Origin: Mesorhizobium sp. M2D.F.Ca.ET.226.01.1.1
Lineage (GTDB): Bacteria > Pseudomonadota > Alphaproteobacteria > Rhizobiales > Rhizobiaceae
Direction: 5' to 3'
Length of the DNA stretch: 64,000 nt
Assembly: GCF_004022705.2 (NCBI RefSeq)
Contig: NZ_RZOY02000001.1
Coordinates: forward strand, 62,001-126,000
In this document: piece after piece, positions 45,231 to 55,701 of the stretch
How the letters are laid out: the number at the start of each line of letters is the position of its first letter
How positions within the stretch are numbered: the first letter of the stretch is position 1
Made by a program: the position numbers and the translations under genes
Notes under the pieces: generated by a model
Told to the model about the DNA's origin: nothing
The model's input: only the letters and a program-made list of their open reading frames with translations
The model's database searches: none

Positions 45231-45492
45231 AGCGCCGCCGTGCTTCGGCGAGCACCCCCGCGTCCATTTCTTCCAGGGTCTTCGGCGCGCCTCGGGATGG
45301 CAGGGAGCCGAACACGTCCTTCGGCTGCGTCGCCGTGAATGTAGGCGCCAGCTTCAAAAGCACGCCTTCCGGCGTTTCCTGAACTTCGAGCCTCGTTCCT
45401 GCGCTCCATTCTCTCCGTTTCCGGATGGCGCTGGGCAGAATTACCTGTCCCTTGGTCGAGACGGTGGTTGTGGGCTTCTGAGATGCGGACAT
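45217..45492 (-). CDS. vapB: VapB-type antitoxin, AbrB/SpoVT domain
   Basis: 91 residues from the ATG at 45492 (AAGGA upstream); an earlier ATG at 45516 would place the start inside the presumed operator. The swapped-hairpin DNA-binding domain is TTVSTKGQVILPSAIRKRREW; the C-terminal tail (DVFGSLPSRGAPKTLEEMDAGVLAEARRRYARN) would wrap and inhibit the toxin. The operator-like repeats just upstream support autoregulation by the VapBC complex. Confidence 0.88.
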   Translation of the reverse strand: MSASQKPTTTVSTKGQVILPSAIRKRREWSAGTRLEVQETPEGVLLKLAPTFTATQPKDVFGSLPSRGAPKTLEEMDAGVLAEARRRYARN

Positions 45493-45498
45493 GGCATC

Positions 45499-45523
45499 CT
45501 TACCTGTGTAAGACAAAGGTAAG
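45499..45523. promoter_or_regulatory. candidate vapBC operator
   Basis: CTTACC (45499-45504) and GGTAAG (45518-45523) form a perfect inverted repeat with 13 bases between, and GTAAG at 45508-45512 adds a third half-site. It begins seven bases upstream of the antitoxin start, as expected for VapBC autorepression. Confidence 0.6.
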
Positions 45524-45561
45524 ATAAGCCAAGACCGAATTCAAGTCTATCGGCTCAGATA

Positions 45562-46974
45562 TCAAACCCTGGTGCCGCCCACCGTCATCTGGTCCATCCT
45601 CAGATGCGGCTGGCCGACGCCCACCGGCACGCCTTGTCCCGCCTTGCCGCACATGCCGATGCCGTTGTCGAGCTTCATGTCGTTGCCGACCATGCTGACG
45701 CGGTGCATGGCGTCCGGACCATTGCCGATCAGCATCGCGCCCTTGATCGGCTGCGTCACCTTGCCGTTTTCGATCATGTAGGCCTCGGTGCAGCCAAACA
45801 CGAATTTGCCCGAGGTGATGTCGACCTGGCCGCCGCCGAAGGAGACGGCGTAGATGCCGTTCTTGACCGACGCGATGATCTCGTCCGGCTCCATGTCGCC
45901 GGCGGTCATGTAGGTGTTGGTCATGCGCGGCATCGGCTGGTGCGCATAGCCCTCGCGCCTTCCGTTGCCGGTCGCCTTCATGCCCATCAGCCGGGCATTC
46001 TGTCGGTCCTGCATATAGCCGACCAGCTTGCCATCCTCGATCAGCACGTTGCGCGCCGAAGGCGTTCCCTCGTCGTCGACGGTGAGCGAGCCGCGCCGCT
46101 CGGGGATGGTGCCGTCATCGACCACGGTGACGCCCTTGGCCGCCACCTGTTGGCCCATCAGCCCGGCGAAGGCGGAAGTCTTCTTGCGGTTGAAATCGCC
46201 CTCCAGCCCGTGGCCGACCGCTTCATGCAGCATCACGCCCGGCCAGCCGCTGGACAGCACGATGTCGAACGTTCCGGCAGGCGCGGGGACCGCCTCGAGA
46301 TTGACCAGCGCCTGCCTCAGCGCCTCGCTGGCGGCATGCTTCCAACTCTCCGCGCTGACGAACTCGCCAAAACTCTTGCGACCGCCCATGCCGTAGGAGC
46401 CGCTTTCCTGCCGGTCGCCGCTGCCGACCACGACCGACACGTTGATGCGGACCAGCGGACGGATATCGCGCACGATCTGGCCGTCGCCGCGCACGATCTC
46501 GACATGCTGCCAGGAGGCCGCGAGCGAGGCCGTCACCTGGCGTACGCGCGGATCCTTCGCCCGCAGCCAGCCGTCGATCTCCTGCAACAGCTTGGCCTTG
46601 GCCTCGAAGGACGGCGAGGGGATCGGGTTCTCGTCGCCATAGAGGTGGCGGTTGGTGCGGGCCGGCGCGCCGGCGAGCTGGCCGGAATAGCCGCCCTTGA
46701 CAGCCGAGACCGCGTCGGCGGCGCGCAGCAGCGAGGCTTCGGAAAGATCGCTCGAATGCGCGTAGCCGCTGGCCTCGCCGGCCACGGCGCGCAGGCCAAA
46801 TCCCTGGTCGGTGTTGAAATTGGCCGTCTTCAGCCGGCCATTGTCGAACATCAGCGCTTCGTTCTCGCTGTATTCGAGGAACAGCTCGCCGTCGTCGGCG
46901 CCCTTGATGGTCTCGGCGACGATCTCTTTGACGCGATCGTCGGAAATGTCGAATTGGCCGATCAGGCTGTTCAT
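45562..46974 (-). CDS. tldD: metalloprotease TldD
   Basis: Zinc protease partner of TldE/PmbA, which processes modified peptides and helps degrade CcdA-like antitoxins. 470 residues from the ATG at 46974; a start at 46989 is possible. The zinc site is HEAVGHGLEGDF, with further family blocks SSGWPGVMLHEA, LTVDDEGTPSARNVLIEDGKLVGYM, MPRMTNTYM and FGGGQVDITSGKFVFG. PmbA is not in the window. The gene lies just upstream, in transcription order, of the vapBC pair. Confidence 0.93.
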   Translation of the reverse strand: MNSLIGQFDISDDRVKEIVAETIKGADDGELFLEYSENEALMFDNGRLKTANFNTDQGFGLRAVAGEASGYAHSSDLSEASLLRAADAVSAVKGGYSGQLAGAPARTNRHLYGDENPIPSPSFEAKAKLLQEIDGWLRAKDPRVRQVTASLAASWQHVEIVRGDGQIVRDIRPLVRINVSVVVGSGDRQESGSYGMGGRKSFGEFVSAESWKHAASEALRQALVNLEAVPAPAGTFDIVLSSGWPGVMLHEAVGHGLEGDFNRKKTSAFAGLMGQQVAAKGVTVVDDGTIPERRGSLTVDDEGTPSARNVLIEDGKLVGYMQDRQNARLMGMKATGNGRREGYAHQPMPRMTNTYMTAGDMEPDEIIASVKNGIYAVSFGGGQVDITSGKFVFGCTEAYMIENGKVTQPIKGAMLIGNGPDAMHRVSMVGNDMKLDNGIGMCGKAGQGVPVGVGQPHLRMDQMTVGGTRV

Positions 46975-47069
46975 GGCAGGTCCATTCATAGAGACAAATC
47001 GTTGCGACGGATGTAGGCGCGAAGCAGCCGCGAGACAATCGCCAACAGGACCATGCCGGCGATTGCGGC

Positions 47070-47537
47070 TCACTTCCCGTTGACGAAGTCCTTGATGTTG
47101 CCAGCCATCGCGTCCCAGTTCGCGAACTGCTGCTCGAGATTGGCCCTGGTGATGCCGCCGGCGAAGCTGACATCCATCTTGAAATTCGAGCCGTCGCCGG
47201 CATAGGCCTTCACCCAGCGGTACTTCTCGTTCCAGGCATTGGCCTGGTCGGCGGAGAGCGGGTCGGTGTAACCGGTCGAGAATTGCAGCGACTTGCAGTT
47301 CGCGTGGTCTTCGCAACCATAGAAATAGATCAGGTATTTGACGCCCTCGATCCGTCCGGCAATCATCGGATCGCCATTGTCGTCCCTATCCATCCTGGCC
47401 GAACCGAAACCCTTGGCGATTTCGAGGATTGCCGCCGGGTCGGGTTGCTGGAGCATTTCGACATCCTCGGCCGAAGCAGCCGAAACCGCGCCGGCCAACG
47501 CCAGACCGATAAAGGGTATGGATAACGGAGCGCGCAT
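47070..47537 (-). CDS. secreted YbjN-domain protein
   Basis: 155 residues with a signal peptide (MRAPLSIPFIGLALAGAVSAASAED, cleavage near 23). The body matches the YbjN/type III chaperone-like fold: FGSARMDRDDNGDPMIAGRIEGVKYLIYFYGCE, WNEKYRWVKAYAGDGSNFKMDVSFAGGITRANLEQQFANW. The two Cys (GCEDHANCKSLQF) could form a disulfide in the periplasm. GGAGGT precedes the ATG. Function unknown; common in rhizobia. Confidence 0.8.
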   Translation of the reverse strand: MRAPLSIPFIGLALAGAVSAASAEDVEMLQQPDPAAILEIAKGFGSARMDRDDNGDPMIAGRIEGVKYLIYFYGCEDHANCKSLQFSTGYTDPLSADQANAWNEKYRWVKAYAGDGSNFKMDVSFAGGITRANLEQQFANWDAMAGNIKDFVNGK

Positions 47538-47609
47538 TGAACCTCCTTGCCGCCAGCCGCCCGTTCGCCGCCGGACCTCAGCGGCGGCAGCGGCGCATGG
47601 GCAAGAAGA

Positions 47610-48149
47610 TCAAGGTAGGGCGGCGAAACCTTCCGCAAAGCCCTTGAGGTCGACGGGGATGCCGATGCCTTCTTCCGGCGTCTGGAAGACGATGAAGGTG
47701 GCCGACGTGCCGCTCTTCAGCGTGTCGAGCAGCGGCTTTTCGAGGATCACCTCGGCATAGCAGCCGTCCTGGAAGCATCGCACGAAATAGGCGCGGCCGA
47801 TATCCTTGCCGTCGACATTGAGGCCGAGGCCGTTGGGCAGCAGCACGCCGAGCGGCGCCAGCACGCGCAGGATCTCTGCCTTGTTGTCGGCGGTGCGCAG
47901 CACCACGACCGAAAGGCCCATCTCAGGGCGATCCTCGGCGACGACGTTCTGCATCATCACGCACTGTTCGGAGGTGGCGCCCGCCGGCGTGTCGCAGATG
48001 ATCGACCACGCGCCATGCGTCGACTTGACTGTACCGCTGGGCGGCGTGGCATTGTTAGGCGCGGCGGCGGCGCCAACGGCTACGCCGCCACCGAGCAAGG
48101 CGACGGCAAGGAAGACCTTCGCCAGGGTTCTCGAAAGCCAGGAAGTCAT
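47610..48149 (-). CDS. invasion-associated locus B (IalB) family protein
   Basis: 179 residues from the ATG at 48149 (GGAG upstream). A signal peptide ends near residue 29 (GVAVGAAAAP). The IalB block follows: STHGAWSIICDTPAGATSEQCVMMQ, LLPNGLGLNVDGKDIGRAYFVRCFQDGCYAEV, with four Cys typical of periplasmic disulfides. Named after a Bartonella erythrocyte-invasion gene, but the family is widespread in free-living and symbiotic Rhizobiales and its biochemical role is unknown. Confidence 0.85.
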   Translation of the reverse strand: MTSWLSRTLAKVFLAVALLGGGVAVGAAAAPNNATPPSGTVKSTHGAWSIICDTPAGATSEQCVMMQNVVAEDRPEMGLSVVVLRTADNKAEILRVLAPLGVLLPNGLGLNVDGKDIGRAYFVRCFQDGCYAEVILEKPLLDTLKSGTSATFIVFQTPEEGIGIPVDLKGFAEGFAALP

Positions 48150-48345
48150 GACGGCTCCATTGCGAATCACGGCACTTTAAGCTGCGCCGGGGCCAAGTAA
48201 AGGACGAGACCGTCGCCGGCCCGCCCCGATACCGGCAATTACGCGCTTTTCCAAAGCAAATTCGCCCGAATTGCGACCGTTGCGCAGATCGCGTGACGGG
48301 CGCCGAACAGGCCTTCGGCTTGCGCGCAAAAATGCCGCACGGTTT

Positions 48346-48422
48346 CCTCCGCTCCTTTCTTGCGGAGGGAAATAGAGTATGGTTTGAACCACCCAGGGAC
48401 AGACCGGGATTCCCAATCCCGG
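48346..48422 (+). other. hairpins in the 326-base ctaC leader region
   Basis: Two stems: CCTCCGC / GCGGAGG at 48346-48368 and the perfect CCGGGATT-CCC-AATCCCGG at 48404-48422. The gap between the divergent IalB and ctaC starts (48150-48475) holds nothing coding that I can support. Promoters for both genes should lie here. Confidence 0.45.
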
Positions 48423-48475
48423 CATCCTCCGTTATTGGTGCGAGCAGATCGCGGGAAGTGGGAGACGAGAGGGCG

Positions 48476-49360
48476 ATGAGGAAATTCCTGGCAAGCGCTA
48501 AATTCTTGGCAGGTACGGCAGCTTCGGCCGTGCTCTTCTCCAGCGCTGCGGCCCGTGCCGACCAGCCGCGGGCATGGGAGATGACCTTCCAGGCCCCGGC
48601 GACCGACATGATGCGGCAGATCGAGCGCTTCGGGAACTACACGATGTGGTTCATCGTCCCGATCACCATCCTCGTGCTGGTGCTTCTCCTGGTCTGCATC
48701 ATGCGCTTCCGCGCCAGCGTCAATCCGGTGCCGTCCAGGACCAGCCACAACACGCTGATCGAAGTGATCTGGACGGTCGGGCCGGTGATCGTGCTGCTGC
48801 TCATCGCCATTCCCTCCTTCCAGCTGCTCACCGCGCAGTACACGCCGCCGGAAGAAGCCAAGCTCACCGTCAAGGCGACCGGCAACCAGTGGAACTGGGA
48901 CTACGAATACCAGGTCGACAAGACCTTCACCTTCAATTCGGCGGTTCTCCAGGATGCCGACCGCGCCAAGGCCGGCAAGGAAGACCGCAACCTCTATCCG
49001 CGCCTGCTCGCCGTCGACAACGAGCTGGTCGTGCCGGTCAACACCTTGACCCGCGTGCTGATCACCGCCACCGACGTCATCCACTCTTTCGCCGTGCCGT
49101 CCTTCGGCATCAAGATGGACGCCGTGCCCGGCCGCACCAACGAGACCTGGTTCAAGGCGGAGAAGGAAGGCCTCTATTACGGCCAGTGCTCGCAGCTCTG
49201 CGGCAAGGACCATGCCTTCATGCCGATCGCCGTGCGCGTCGTCTCCGACGAGCAGTTCAAGACCTGGCTGGCGACGGCCAAGACCGACGTGCCCGCCGCC
49301 AACAAGGCGCTGATGGCCGAGATCGATGGTACCAACAAGGTAGCGGCCGCTGGCAACTGA
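48476..49360 (+). CDS. ctaC: cytochrome c oxidase subunit II
   Basis: Accepts electrons from cytochrome c at the CuA centre of the aa3-type oxidase. 294 residues from the ATG at 48476 (GAGAGGG upstream). Signal peptide to about 28 (AAARADQ), two membrane helices (WFIVPITILVLVLLLVC; VIWTVGPVIVLLLIAIPSF), then the cupredoxin domain with NQWNWDYEY, DVIHSFAVPSFG and the CuA ligands YYGQCSQLCGKDHAFM. First gene of the oxidase cluster. Confidence 0.95.
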   Translation: MRKFLASAKFLAGTAASAVLFSSAAARADQPRAWEMTFQAPATDMMRQIERFGNYTMWFIVPITILVLVLLLVCIMRFRASVNPVPSRTSHNTLIEVIWTVGPVIVLLLIAIPSFQLLTAQYTPPEEAKLTVKATGNQWNWDYEYQVDKTFTFNSAVLQDADRAKAGKEDRNLYPRLLAVDNELVVPVNTLTRVLITATDVIHSFAVPSFGIKMDAVPGRTNETWFKAEKEGLYYGQCSQLCGKDHAFMPIAVRVVSDEQFKTWLATAKTDVPAANKALMAEIDGTNKVAAAGN

Positions 49361-49383
49361 TGCTGCGGGTTAGCAAGATTTAG

Positions 49384-51048
<1,665 letters not shown>

Positions 51049-51124
51049 GCAGCGCCCCGACGCATGCGAGGCCGCCGGCTCGTCCGGCGGTCTTGGCCAA
51101 CGGAATGATGGACTTTACGTACGC

Positions 51125-52069
51125 ATGGCCCTTGCCGACGACAGATTGATGAAGGACGCGGGCTTTCGCATATCGGAAGCGACAGCGGGCGATTACTTCG
51201 CCCTGCTGAAGCCGCGCGTCATGTCGCTGGTCGTCTTCACCGCCTTTGTCGGCCTGGTCGCGGCACCCGTCGCCATCAATCCGCTGATCGCGATGGTCGC
51301 CATCCTGGCAATTGCCATAGGCGCCGGCGCCTCCGGCGCGCTCAACATGTGGTACGACGCCGATATCGATGCCGTGATGAGCAGGACGGCATCCCGTCCG
51401 GTGCCGGCCGGCCGCGTCACGCCAAGCGAGGCGTTGACCTTCGGCCTGGTCCTGTCGGTGTTGTCGGTGATGACGCTCGGCGTCCTGGTCAACTGGCTGT
51501 CGGCATCGCTGCTTGCCTTCACCATCTTCTTCTATGCCGTCATCTACACGATGTGGCTGAAGCGCTGGACGCCGCAGAACATCGTCATCGGCGGCGCGGC
51601 CGGCGCCTTCCCGCCGGTGATCGGCTGGGCCGCTGTGACCGGATCGGTCAGCCTCGAAAGCGTGATCCTGTTCCTGATCATCTTCCTGTGGACGCCGCCG
51701 CATTTCTGGGCGCTGGCTTTGTTCAAGTCCGACGACTATGCCCGCGCCGGCATCCCGATGATGCCGAATGTCGCCGGCCAGGCTTCGACCCGGCGGCAGA
51801 TCTTTGCCTATGCGCTGATCTTGGCGCCGGTCGGCGTGCTGCCCTGGGCGCTCGGCTACAGCACGGCCGGCTATGGCTTGGTCTCGGCGGTCCTCGGTGT
51901 CGGCTTCGTCTGGTATGCCTGGAAGGTGCTGGGCATGAGCGACGATGACCGCGCCATGAAGCCGGCCAAGGCGCTGTTCGCCTATTCGCTGCTCTATCTC
52001 TTCGCCATCTTTGCCGCCTTCCTTGTCGATTGCGTGGTCGGCCGCGCCCTTATGATGGGGGGCGCATGA
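51125..52069 (+). CDS. ctaB: protohaem IX farnesyltransferase (haem O synthase)
   Basis: Makes haem O, the precursor of haem A for subunit I. 314 residues from the ATG at 51125; MKDAGF at 51149 is an alternative. UbiA-type polyprenyltransferase with [23 protein letters not shown] (first Asp-rich motif), [24 protein letters not shown] and [26 protein letters not shown]. About eight membrane helices. The stop overlaps the start of the next small gene (ATGA). Confidence 0.95.
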   Translation: MALADDRLMKDAGFRISEATAGDYFALLKPRVMSLVVFTAFVGLVAAPVAINPLIAMVAILAIAIGAGASGALNMWYDADIDAVMSRTASRPVPAGRVTPSEALTFGLVLSVLSVMTLGVLVNWLSASLLAFTIFFYAVIYTMWLKRWTPQNIVIGGAAGAFPPVIGWAAVTGSVSLESVILFLIIFLWTPPHFWALALFKSDDYARAGIPMMPNVAGQASTRRQIFAYALILAPVGVLPWALGYSTAGYGLVSAVLGVGFVWYAWKVLGMSDDDRAMKPAKALFAYSLLYLFAIFAAFLVDCVVGRALMMGGA

Positions 52070-52257
52070 TCGTGGCCGACAAGAAGCTCGACCTGGTCAC
52101 CCTGACCGAGCGCCAGCAGAAGGCGCGCCGCAACCGCTCCGCGGCCATTGGCGTCGCGCTGGCGGCTTTGGTCATCATCTTCTACGTCGTCACCATCGTG
52201 CGCTTCGGCCACCATGGCGCCAGCATCACCGGCACCGGCCTGCTGGGAGGCGGCTGA
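52066..52257 (+). CDS. small membrane protein of the oxidase operon (CoxF-like)
   Basis: 63 residues: a charged N-terminus ([14 protein letters not shown]) and one membrane helix ([22 protein letters not shown]). It overlaps ctaB by four bases and ctaG by one (TGATG). A single-helix protein at this place is usual in alphaproteobacterial oxidase operons and is often annotated as an assembly factor. Function unproven; the position implies a part in copper or haem insertion. Confidence 0.82.
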   Translation: MIVADKKLDLVTLTERQQKARRNRSAAIGVALAALVIIFYVVTIVRFGHHGASITGTGLLGGG

Positions 52258-52886
52258 TGAGCGGCGAGAAGAGCACGCCCCGCAAGGTCAACAACGGCAT
52301 CGTCGCCGTTGTGTGTCTTGCCTTCTTCACCGGCATGGTCGGCATGGCCTATGCGGCGGTGCCGCTCTACAAGATGTTCTGCCAGGTCACCGGCTATGGC
52401 GGCACCACGCAGCGTGCCGAGAAGCAATATGCCGGCCGCGTGCTCGACCGCGACATCACCATCCGCTTCGACGCCAACACCAACGGCATTCCGTGGGAGT
52501 TCGAGCCGGTCGCCCGTTCGGTGACGATCAAGATCGGCGAGACGACCCAGGCGCATTACAGCGCCACCAACAAGTTCGATCGCCCCATCACCGGGCGCGC
52601 GTCGTTCAACGTGCAGCCTGAAATGGCCGGCGCCTATTTTAACAAGGTGGAGTGCTTCTGCTTCACCGACACGACGCTCAAGCCCGGCGAGACGCTGGAC
52701 ATGCCGGTCGTGTTCTACGTCGATCCGGACATCGTCAACGTGCCGGAGCTCAAGGATTTGAAGACTATCACGCTGTCCTACACGATGTTCCCGGTCGAAA
52801 AGAAACAGCCGGTCGCCTCGTCCACGCCGGCCGCCGGCAGCATCACCAACAAAGTTTCCGATACCGAAGCAAGCCTCGGGGGTTGA
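52257..52886 (+). CDS. ctaG: cytochrome c oxidase assembly protein CtaG (Cox11)
   Basis: Copper chaperone that delivers CuB to subunit I. 209 residues: one N-terminal membrane anchor ([20 protein letters not shown]), [15 protein letters not shown] and the copper-binding [15 protein letters not shown] in the periplasmic immunoglobulin-like domain. Starts within the TGATG overlap with the preceding small gene. Its product ends in a Ser/Thr/Ala tail. ctaE follows after one base. Confidence 0.95.
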   Translation: MSGEKSTPRKVNNGIVAVVCLAFFTGMVGMAYAAVPLYKMFCQVTGYGGTTQRAEKQYAGRVLDRDITIRFDANTNGIPWEFEPVARSVTIKIGETTQAHYSATNKFDRPITGRASFNVQPEMAGAYFNKVECFCFTDTTLKPGETLDMPVVFYVDPDIVNVPELKDLKTITLSYTMFPVEKKQPVASSTPAAGSITNKVSDTEASLGG

Positions 52887-52887
52887 T

Positions 52888-53769
52888 ATGGCAGACGCGC
52901 ACGCAAAACCACAACACGACTACCATCTCGTCAACCCGAGCCCATGGCCGTTCCTGGGTTCGGTCGGCGCGCTGATCACCGCCATCGGCGGCGTCTGCCT
53001 GATGCAGTATCTGAAGGGCGGCAACTTCCCGATCTTCGGCCACAACGTCGCCAATCCGTGGCTGTTCTTCATCGGCCTGATCATCGTGCTCTACACGATG
53101 TTCGCCTGGTGGTCGGACACCATCAAGGAAGCGCATGAGGGCTACCACACGCGCGTCGTGTCGCTGCACCTGCGCTACGGCATGATCATGTTCATCGCCT
53201 CCGAGGTGATGTTCTTCGTCGCCTGGTTCTGGGCCTTCTTCGACGCCAGCCTTTTCCCCGGCGACGCAAACCAGTATGCCCGCACCGCTTTCACCGGCGG
53301 CGTCTGGCCGCCGAAGGGCCTCGAGGTTCTCGACCCCTTCCACCTGCCGCTCTACAACACCATCATCCTGCTCCTGTCGGGCACGACGGTGACCTGGGCG
53401 CACCACGCGCTGCTGCACGGCGACCGCAAGGGCCTGATCAACGGCCTGGTGCTGACAGTCGGCCTCGGCATGCTGTTCACCATGGTGCAGGCCTACGAGT
53501 ACATGCACGCTCCCTTCGCGTTCAAGGACTCGATCTATGGCGCCACCTTCTTCATGGCGACCGGCTTCCACGGCTTCCACGTCATCATCGGCACCATCTT
53601 CCTGCTCGTCTGCCTGATCCGCGCCTGGCGCGGCGACTTCACCCCGAAGCAGCATTTCGGCTTCGAGGCGGCTGCCTGGTACTGGCACTTCGTCGACGTG
53701 GTCTGGCTGTTCCTGTTCAGCGCGATCTATGTCTGGGCCTCGAACGGCGCGCTCATCGAAGCCCACTGA
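52888..53769 (+). CDS. ctaE: cytochrome c oxidase subunit III
   Basis: Seven-helix subunit that stabilises the oxidase and guides oxygen entry, 293 residues. Characteristic blocks: [63 protein letters not shown] and [21 protein letters not shown]. Last gene of the core oxidase cluster. A rhizobial palindrome and a strong intrinsic terminator follow within 110 bases. Confidence 0.96.
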   Translation: MADAHAKPQHDYHLVNPSPWPFLGSVGALITAIGGVCLMQYLKGGNFPIFGHNVANPWLFFIGLIIVLYTMFAWWSDTIKEAHEGYHTRVVSLHLRYGMIMFIASEVMFFVAWFWAFFDASLFPGDANQYARTAFTGGVWPPKGLEVLDPFHLPLYNTIILLLSGTTVTWAHHALLHGDRKGLINGLVLTVGLGMLFTMVQAYEYMHAPFAFKDSIYGATFFMATGFHGFHVIIGTIFLLVCLIRAWRGDFTPKQHFGFEAAAWYWHFVDVVWLFLFSAIYVWASNGALIEAH

Positions 53770-53774
53770 TAAAA

Positions 53775-53820
53775 AGCAATTCCGGGAAAAGCGCGTCGCG
53801 ATTTTTCCGGAATTTGATTT
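53775..53820. repeat. rhizobial intergenic palindrome, copy after ctaE
   Basis: AGCAATTCCGGGAAAAG / ATTTTTCCGGAATTTG arms around GCGTCGCG, related to the copies at 25097, 38442 and 55613. Confidence 0.62.
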
Positions 53821-53845
53821 CAGCATTTTTTCAGGAGTTTTTGAG

Positions 53846-53879
53846 GGCGGTCGCGGCAACGCGGCCGCCTTCTTCTTTT
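53846..53879 (+). terminator. intrinsic terminator after ctaE
   Basis: GGCGGTCGCG-GCAA-CGCGGCCGCC forms a 10-bp stem (one G-T pair) with a GNRA-type loop, followed by TTCTTCTTTT. It would end the ctaC-ctaE transcript and separate it from the downstream L,D-transpeptidase gene. Confidence 0.8.
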
Positions 53880-53907
53880 CGGCGCAATGGCCGGCCATCG
53901 GTAAGCG

Positions 53908-54414
53908 ATGTGGGCGAAAATTCACTTGGCCATCGGCGCATGCCTGATTGCGACGACTCCGCTGCTCGAACGCAATGTGCTGCCGCAGCAAAAGGTCGAC
54001 CTTGTTCGGGTCGAGAAATCGCAACGGCAATTGCAACTGATCAGCGGCGATAAGGTTCTTCGCAGCTATGGCATCGCGCTGGGCGGCGCCCCCCTCGGCC
54101 AAAAGCAACGGGAGGGCGATGAGCGAACGCCGGAAGGGCGCTACGTGCTCGACTGGCGCAATCCCAACAGCGTCGCGCACAGGTCGATCCACATCTCCTA
54201 TCCCAACGCCGATGACGCCGCCGCGGCCAGGTCTCGCGGCGTCGATCCTGGCGGCTTCATCATGATCCATGGTCAGCCGAACGGCTTTGGCTGGCTGGGC
54301 CGGCTGCTTCAAATGGTCGACTGGACCGACGGCTGTATTGCGGTTACGAACTCCGATATGGATGAAATCTGGACGATGGTGGCCGACGGCACACCGATCG
54401 AGATCATGAAATGA
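53908..54414 (+). CDS. L,D-transpeptidase (YkuD domain)
   Basis: Periplasmic peptidoglycan cross-linking or lipoprotein-anchoring enzyme, 168 residues. The short hydrophobic N-terminus (KIHLAIGACLIATTPLL) probably acts as anchor or signal. The YkuD domain shows VEKSQRQLQLISGDKVLRSY, GDERTPEGRYVLD, HISYPNADD, and the catalytic His and Cys in GGFIMIHGQPNGF and DWTDGCIAVTNSDMDEI. It lies between ctaE and the DUF983/SURF1 genes, behind a terminator, so it is probably expressed separately from the oxidase genes. Confidence 0.88.
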   Translation: MWAKIHLAIGACLIATTPLLERNVLPQQKVDLVRVEKSQRQLQLISGDKVLRSYGIALGGAPLGQKQREGDERTPEGRYVLDWRNPNSVAHRSIHISYPNADDAAAARSRGVDPGGFIMIHGQPNGFGWLGRLLQMVDWTDGCIAVTNSDMDEIWTMVADGTPIEIMK

Positions 54415-54427
54415 GCGAAGATCACCG

Positions 54428-54814
54428 ATGAGCGAAGACAAGGCGATCTGGCCACCCATCGATCCCATCCCGGCCGGCCTGCACGGCCGCTGCCCGCGCT
54501 GCGGGGAAGGCAAGCTGTTTTCGGGTTTCCTGACCGTCGGCAAGCGCTGCTACAATTGCGGGCTCGACTATTCCTTCGCCGATGCCGGCGACGGCCCGGC
54601 GGTGTTCGTCATCCTGATCATCGGCTTCCTTGTCGTCGGCCTCGCGCTCTGGATGGAGGTGACGTTCAGCCCGCCGCTCTGGCTGCACTTCCTGTTGTGG
54701 ATACCGCTGGCGCTCGTGCTCTGCCTGACGGCGCTGCGCCTGATCAAGGGCGTGCTGATCACCCTGCAATATTCGAAGAAGGCTTCCGAGGGCAGGCTGG
54801 ATTCCAACCAATGA
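54428..54814 (+). CDS. DUF983 family membrane protein
   Basis: 128 residues. An N-terminal zinc-ribbon-like part has two Cys pairs (RCPRCGEGKLF, KRCYNCGLDY); two membrane helices follow (VFVILIIGFLVVGLALWM; LHFLLWIPLALVLCLTAL). DUF983 genes sit beside oxidase genes in many alphaproteobacteria, suggesting a part in oxidase assembly, but no function is proven. Its stop overlaps the SURF1 start (ATGA). Confidence 0.88.
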   Translation: MSEDKAIWPPIDPIPAGLHGRCPRCGEGKLFSGFLTVGKRCYNCGLDYSFADAGDGPAVFVILIIGFLVVGLALWMEVTFSPPLWLHFLLWIPLALVLCLTALRLIKGVLITLQYSKKASEGRLDSNQ

Positions 54815-55566
54815 CGGGGGCGACCGGTTTGGCTGCCGGCCGTGCGCGGCCGCGCTCCGCGTTTCTCATCGGCCTTGGCCTTGTCCTGTTCGTCATCCTG
54901 ATCGGGCTTGGCACCTGGCAGGTCCAGCGCCTGCACTGGAAGGAAAGCCTGCTCGCGACCATCGACAAGCGAACCCACGCGGCTCCGCTGCCGCTGGCCG
55001 ACGTCGAGAGAGAATTCGCCGACTCGCGGGACGTCGACTACACGCCGGTGACGGTGACCGGCACCTTCCTGCATCAGGGCGAGCGGCATTTCTTTTCCAC
55101 CTGGGAAGGCGACAGCGGCTTCAACGTCTATACGCCGCTTCAACTCGACGATGGCCGCTTCGTGCTCGTCAACCGCGGCTTCGTTCCCTACAACCTCAAG
55201 GATCCGGCCAAGCGCCAGAAGGGCGAGGTCGCCGGCAAGGTGACGGTGACCGGGCTCGCCCGCAATCCGTTGCCCGGAAAGCCTTCGATGATGCTTCCCG
55301 ACAATGACGTCGCAAAGAACATCTTCTTCTGGAAGGACCGCGACGTCATGGCGGCGACCGCTGGCCTGCCGGCCGGCGCGACGCTGGTGCCGTTCTTCAT
55401 CGATGCCGACAAGACGCCCAATCCCGGCGGCCTGCCGGTCGGCGGCGTCACCATCATCGATCTGCCCAACAATCACCTGCAATATGCCGTCACCTGGTAC
55501 GGGCTCGCAGCGGCGCTCGCCGCCGTGCTGATCCTGAGACTGCGCCGCCCGGCGAAGGAAGCGTAA
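54811..55566 (+). CDS. SURF1 family cytochrome oxidase assembly protein
   Basis: Helps insert haem a into subunit I. 251 residues with the family layout of two membrane helices at the ends (AFLIGLGLVLFVILIGLGTWQ and YAVTWYGLAAALAAVLIL) around a periplasmic domain. Family motifs are GTWQVQRLHWKE, VTVTGTFLH, VLVNRGFVPYNLKDPAKR and NNHLQYAVTWYG. Coupled to DUF983 by ATGA. It follows the ctaC-E cluster, as expected for an assembly factor. Confidence 0.92.
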   Translation: MTGATGLAAGRARPRSAFLIGLGLVLFVILIGLGTWQVQRLHWKESLLATIDKRTHAAPLPLADVEREFADSRDVDYTPVTVTGTFLHQGERHFFSTWEGDSGFNVYTPLQLDDGRFVLVNRGFVPYNLKDPAKRQKGEVAGKVTVTGLARNPLPGKPSMMLPDNDVAKNIFFWKDRDVMAATAGLPAGATLVPFFIDADKTPNPGGLPVGGVTIIDLPNNHLQYAVTWYGLAAALAAVLILRLRRPAKEA

Positions 55567-55612
55567 GGTTGGCCGCTCTTGACAGGGCAGGGGTGCGCAC
55601 CTCATTTCGCCT

Positions 55613-55672
55613 TGAGCAATTCCAGGGAAAGCGTGAGCGCGTTTCCGTACGGAATTGCGTCAAAACAAACAG
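55613..55672. repeat. rhizobial intergenic palindrome between SURF1 and ispH genes
   Basis: GAGCAATTCCAGGGAAAGCG and CGTTTCCGTACGGAATTGCG arms followed by TCAAAACAAA. It is the clearest copy of this family in the window, and it ends 30 bases before the ispH start. Confidence 0.72.
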
Positions 55673-55701
55673 ATCGTCCCGACCGAACCGGCCTTGCATT
55701 C

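Noticed and set aside
53729..53947. Small plus-strand frame after ctaE
   Set aside because: It overlaps the end of ctaE, the palindrome and the terminator; no ribosome site and no family.
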